DNA of 64,000 bases from Gymnodinialimonas phycosphaerae. Its GTDB lineage: Bacteria; Pseudomonadota; Alphaproteobacteria; Rhodobacterales; Rhodobacteraceae. Both the position numbers and the translations under genes were made by a program. This document shows positions 62,906-64,000 of the stretch, piece after piece; the stretch's first letter is position 1, and each line of letters opens with the position of its first letter. The notes beneath the pieces are model-generated. The model worked only from the letters and a program-made list of their open reading frames with translations, was not told the origin of the DNA and did no database searches. The stretch is taken from positions 62,001 through 126,000 of the forward strand of contig NZ_JAIMBW010000001.1 in the NCBI RefSeq assembly GCF_019195455.1. Reading direction: 5' to 3'.

Positions 62906-64000
62906 ATGACAAGAGAATACCTCAAGAAAGCGTCACTTACCTCTGCCTCCGATGCGTCGGATGTGCAGGAGACTGTGCGCAAGATCCTGGCGGACATCGA
63001 GGCGGGCGGCGACGACACCGCGCGCGAGTACGCGGCCAAGTTCGACAAGTACGAGGGCAACATCATCCTGACGGCGGAAGAGATCGAGGCAGCGGCGGCG
63101 CTGGTGCCCGACAAGCTGAAGGCCGACATCCAATTCGCCCATGCCAACGTCAAGCGCTTTGCCGAGGCCCAGAAAGCCACCGTCAGCGACGTAGAGATAG
63201 AGGTCGTGCCAGGCCTGATCGCCGGGCAAAAGGCGATCCCCGTGGATGCGGCGGGCTGCTACGTGCCGGGCGGGCGTTACAGCCACATTGCCAGCGCAAT
63301 CATGACGGTGACGACCGCGAAGGTCGCGGGCTGCAACCACATCATCGCGACCTCCCCGCCGCGCCCCGGCGTAGGCGTCGCCCCGGCGATTGTTTACGCA
63401 GCGCATATCTGCGGCGCGGACACGATCATGGCGCTTGGTGGCGTACAGGGCATCGCGGCGATGACCTTTGGCCTTTTCGGTCTGCCAAAGGCCAACATCC
63501 TCGTGGGGCCGGGCAACCAGTTCGTGGCCGAAGCCAAGCGCCACCTGTTTGGCCGTGTTGGCATCGACATGATCGCGGGCCCGACCGATAGCCTGATCCT
63601 CGCCGACAGGACCGCCGACGCCCATGTGGTTGGCACGGACCTCGTGAGCCAGGCAGAGCATGGGTACAACTCTCCGGTCTGGCTGGTGACGGACAGCAAG
63701 GATCTGGCCGAGGATGTCATGGCGCGCATCCCTGCGTTGATCGACGATCTGCCCGAGGTCAACCGCGAAAACGCCGCTGCCGCATGGCGCGACTATGCCG
63801 AGGTCATCGTCTGTGCAGACCGTGAAGACATGGCCGCATGCTCCGATGAATATGCGCCGGAACATCTGACGGTTCAGGCCGAGGATCTGCCTTGGTGGAA
63901 AAACCGCCTGAGCTGCTATGGCTCGCTGTTTCTGGGGGAGGAGACGACAGTGTCCTACGGCGACAAAGCGGCGGGCACGAACCACGTGCTGCCGACCTCT
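62906..64000 (+). CDS. HisD-family NAD-dependent alcohol dehydrogenase (HpsN-like), 3' end off window
   Basis: At least 365 residues of the histidinol dehydrogenase family. Motifs: CYVPGGRYSHIASAIMT, TFGLFGLPKANILVGPGNQ, GPTDSLILAD, the catalytic pair in SQAEHGYNSP, APEHLT and GTNHVLP at the edge. GPTDSLILAD and QAEHGYNSP, in place of the GPSEVLVIAD and QAEHD forms of true HisD, suggest the sulfopropanediol dehydrogenase (HpsN) branch. The LacI regulator and sugar-catabolic surroundings, and absence of his genes, also argue against histidine synthesis. Which alcohol it oxidises is unknown. Confidence 0.85.
   Translation, partial: MTREYLKKASLTSASDASDVQETVRKILADIEAGGDDTAREYAAKFDKYEGNIILTAEEIEAAAALVPDKLKADIQFAHANVKRFAEAQKATVSDVEIEVVPGLIAGQKAIPVDAAGCYVPGGRYSHIASAIMTVTTAKVAGCNHIIATSPPRPGVGVAPAIVYAAHICGADTIMALGGVQGIAAMTFGLFGLPKANILVGPGNQFVAEAKRHLFGRVGIDMIAGPTDSLILADRTADAHVVGTDLVSQAEHGYNSPVWLVTDSKDLAEDVMARIPALIDDLPEVNRENAAAAWRDYAEVIVCADREDMAACSDEYAPEHLTVQAEDLPWWKNRLSCYGSLFLGEETTVSYGDKAAGTNHVLPTS

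Noticed and set aside
62906..64000. Histidine biosynthesis hisD
   Set aside because: Divergent LacI regulator and altered active-site blocks; no his genes nearby.
1..64000. CRISPR arrays, tRNA or rRNA genes, prophage
   Set aside because: No regularly spaced repeats, no cloverleaf-like or rRNA stretches and no phage structural genes were noticed; a tRNA or small-RNA scan was not possible by eye.

Overview
The window is GC-rich, densely packed DNA with many 1-8 bp start/stop overlaps. Its gene families (LivHMGF-type uptake, LacI/GntR-controlled sugar operons, arginase with ornithine cyclodeaminase, DUF4438, UPF0261, a HisD/HpsN-like dehydrogenase) are typical of a marine alphaproteobacterium of the Rhodobacteraceae (Roseobacter group). 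This placement is inference from gene content; there is no rRNA or marker gene here.

Region 1 (1-26.5 kb) is a large divergent catabolic island read outwards from one intergenic space at 12916-13129. The left arm encodes two DUF4438 paralogues, an AllD/Ldh-type dehydrogenase, a creatinase-like M24 hydrolase, an amidohydrolase, an aminotransferase, an unknown 476-residue protein, a dihydroorotase/hydantoinase-family enzyme and a heterodimeric ABC exporter that runs off the left edge. The right arm encodes an M32 carboxypeptidase, a second aminotransferase, a VOC protein, an aspartoacylase-family deacylase, a PuuE-like deacetylase, an AllA-like lyase, a DapA-family aldolase, an epimerase, two Gfo/Idh oxidoreductases, an SDR, an M20 peptidase and an M14 peptidase. 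It resembles allantoin and ectoine catabolism in logic but matches neither. I consider it the best candidate for an undescribed pathway, probably for a cyclic amide, ureide or peptide-sugar conjugate.

Region 2 (26.5-47.7 kb) holds several small systems: a MacAB-like efflux operon (adaptor, FtsX-type permease, ATPase) with a divergent MarR/GbsR regulator and a perfect palindromic operator between them; an IS5-family transposase remnant and a frame-broken ORF; ornithine cyclodeaminase, arginase and a divergent Lrp regulator (arginine to proline); a Tat-exported 2',3'-cyclic nucleotidase; chromate resistance (ChrB-like rhodanese protein plus ChrA); an amino-sugar operon (kinase, GntR, SIS isomerase, NagA); a membrane class III nucleotidyl cyclase; an orphan Wzz/BY-kinase; and a spermidine-synthase-like methyltransferase.

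Region 3 (47.9-53.3 kb) is a complete LivJHMGF-type uptake operon ending in a clear intrinsic terminator.

Region 4 (53.3-64 kb) is a carbohydrate/polyol catabolic locus in visible decay. The UgpABCE-like importer has damaged ATPase motifs and a lost ATPase stop, two frameshifts in the binding protein and an in-frame TGA in one permease. On the other strand lie a metallo-hydrolase remnant and a HAD-FGGY kinase chimera. The FCD-GntR regulator, one permease, the UPF0261 protein, the class II aldolase, the LacI regulator and the HisD-family dehydrogenase at the right edge look intact. Two matching TGTATGCAAA-type sites mark the likely GntR regulon.
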